From positions 1,116,001 through 1,180,000 of the forward strand of contig JBAOIG010000003.1 of NCBI GenBank assembly GCA_037045155.1: DNA of 64,000 nucleotides. Direction: 5' to 3'. Both the position numbers and the translations under genes were made by a program. Below are positions 63,896-64,000 of this stretch, piece after piece. Source of the DNA: Thermomicrobiales bacterium (lineage in GTDB: Bacteria > Chloroflexota > Chloroflexia > Thermomicrobiales > CFX8). The notes beneath the pieces were generated by a model. The model saw only the letters and a program-made list of their open reading frames with translations, was not told the DNA's origin and did not search any database. Within the stretch, counting starts at the first letter, position 1, and every line of letters starts with the position of its first letter.

Positions 63896-64000
63896 ATGGC
63901 AGTCCGAATCGAACGCGACGGCGCTGTCGCGGTGGTCACCATGAGCCGGCCGGAGGCGCTCAACGCCTTCAACACGGAGCAGCTTCTGGCGCTGCGCGAC
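63896..64000 (+). CDS. Enoyl-CoA hydratase/isomerase family protein (3' end outside window)
   Basis: 35 codons visible, from ATG 63896 with GGAGGAG just upstream. The N-terminus (IERDGAVAVVTMSRPEALNA) is characteristic of the crotonase fold. It is cut by the window end, so the catalytic Glu residues cannot be checked. It follows carbonic anhydrase by 30 bp. Confidence 0.85.
   Translation, partial: MAVRIERDGAVAVVTMSRPEALNAFNTEQLLALRD

Noticed and set aside
1..64000. CRISPR array, IS transposase, integrase, rRNA operon
   Set aside because: No regularly spaced direct repeats, transposase or integrase motifs, or rRNA sequence were seen in the window.

Overview
The window is a dense, high-GC bacterial chromosome segment with about 55 protein genes, two tRNAs and very little intergenic space. 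Several things point to Chloroflexota, most likely a Sphaerobacter/Thermomicrobia-type lineage: RNase Y followed by SpoVS, a CIRCE-controlled hrcA-grpE-dnaK operon, small proteins with LPxWL motifs, and an MptB-like GT-C mannosyltransferase. This placement rests on gene content only. No phage, IS transposase, rRNA or CRISPR array was seen.

Layout. 0-10 kb: the 3' part of prfB, a surface MA-type metallopeptidase, an M42 peptidase, mutS, an SbcC/Rad50-like ATPase and a CorC-type membrane protein (the last two each carry an apparent single-base frameshift). 10-17 kb: rny, spoVS, a PHP phosphoesterase, then a tightly overlapping ispD-ispF-dtd run and two poorly characterised genes. 17-23 kb: relA/spoT and the hrcA-grpE-dnaK heat-shock operon on the minus strand, with a perfect CIRCE. 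23.5-31.5 kb: a formate dehydrogenase/molybdenum cofactor operon. 31.5-44 kb: an S9 peptidase, an ABC1 kinase, a GT-C mannosyltransferase, a PAP2 phosphatase, an M20 peptidase, a MoaD-MoaE fusion, a BrkB-like protein, tRNA-Arg, a flippase-like protein and a metallo-beta-lactamase-fold hydrolase. 43.6-47.4 kb: two tandem YtcJ-like amidohydrolases separated by a DUF559 gene cassette bounded by inverted palindromic repeats. 47.5-54.8 kb: YIP1 and RDD membrane proteins, a deacetylase, a creatininase-family hydrolase, a trans-sulfuration enzyme, an ADP-ribosylglycohydrolase-like protein lacking its catalytic aspartates, a HAD phosphatase and a phosphoribosyltransferase. 54.9-64 kb: dnaJ, tRNA-Gln, glmU, prs, a second CorC protein, a small biotin-ligase-like protein, acyl-CoA dehydrogenase, thiolase, gamma-carbonic anhydrase and the start of a crotonase.

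The most notable locus is the formate dehydrogenase operon. The catalytic gene (23571-25520) is interrupted by one in-frame TGA at exactly the position of the active-site selenocysteine of E. coli FdhF. It is followed by a hairpin whose loop (GGTCT) sits 18 nt after the TGA, as in the E. coli SECIS. This is best read as a selenoprotein, not a broken gene. The catalytic chain also lacks its N-terminal [4Fe-4S] region. That region (CPYCGVGC and downstream Cys) lies instead at the C-terminus of a NuoG-like ferredoxin polypeptide encoded after the NuoE-NuoF fusion, so the molybdenum subunit is split and permuted within one operon. fdhD and moeA follow and would serve maturation of the same enzyme.

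The second notable structure is a dispersed palindromic repeat with three copies here. Two copies form inverted ends around the DUF559 gene and one precedes the gamma-carbonic anhydrase gene. In two places the repeat edge, with its GGGGGTGAGG-like sequence, supplies the apparent ribosome binding site of the neighbouring gene.
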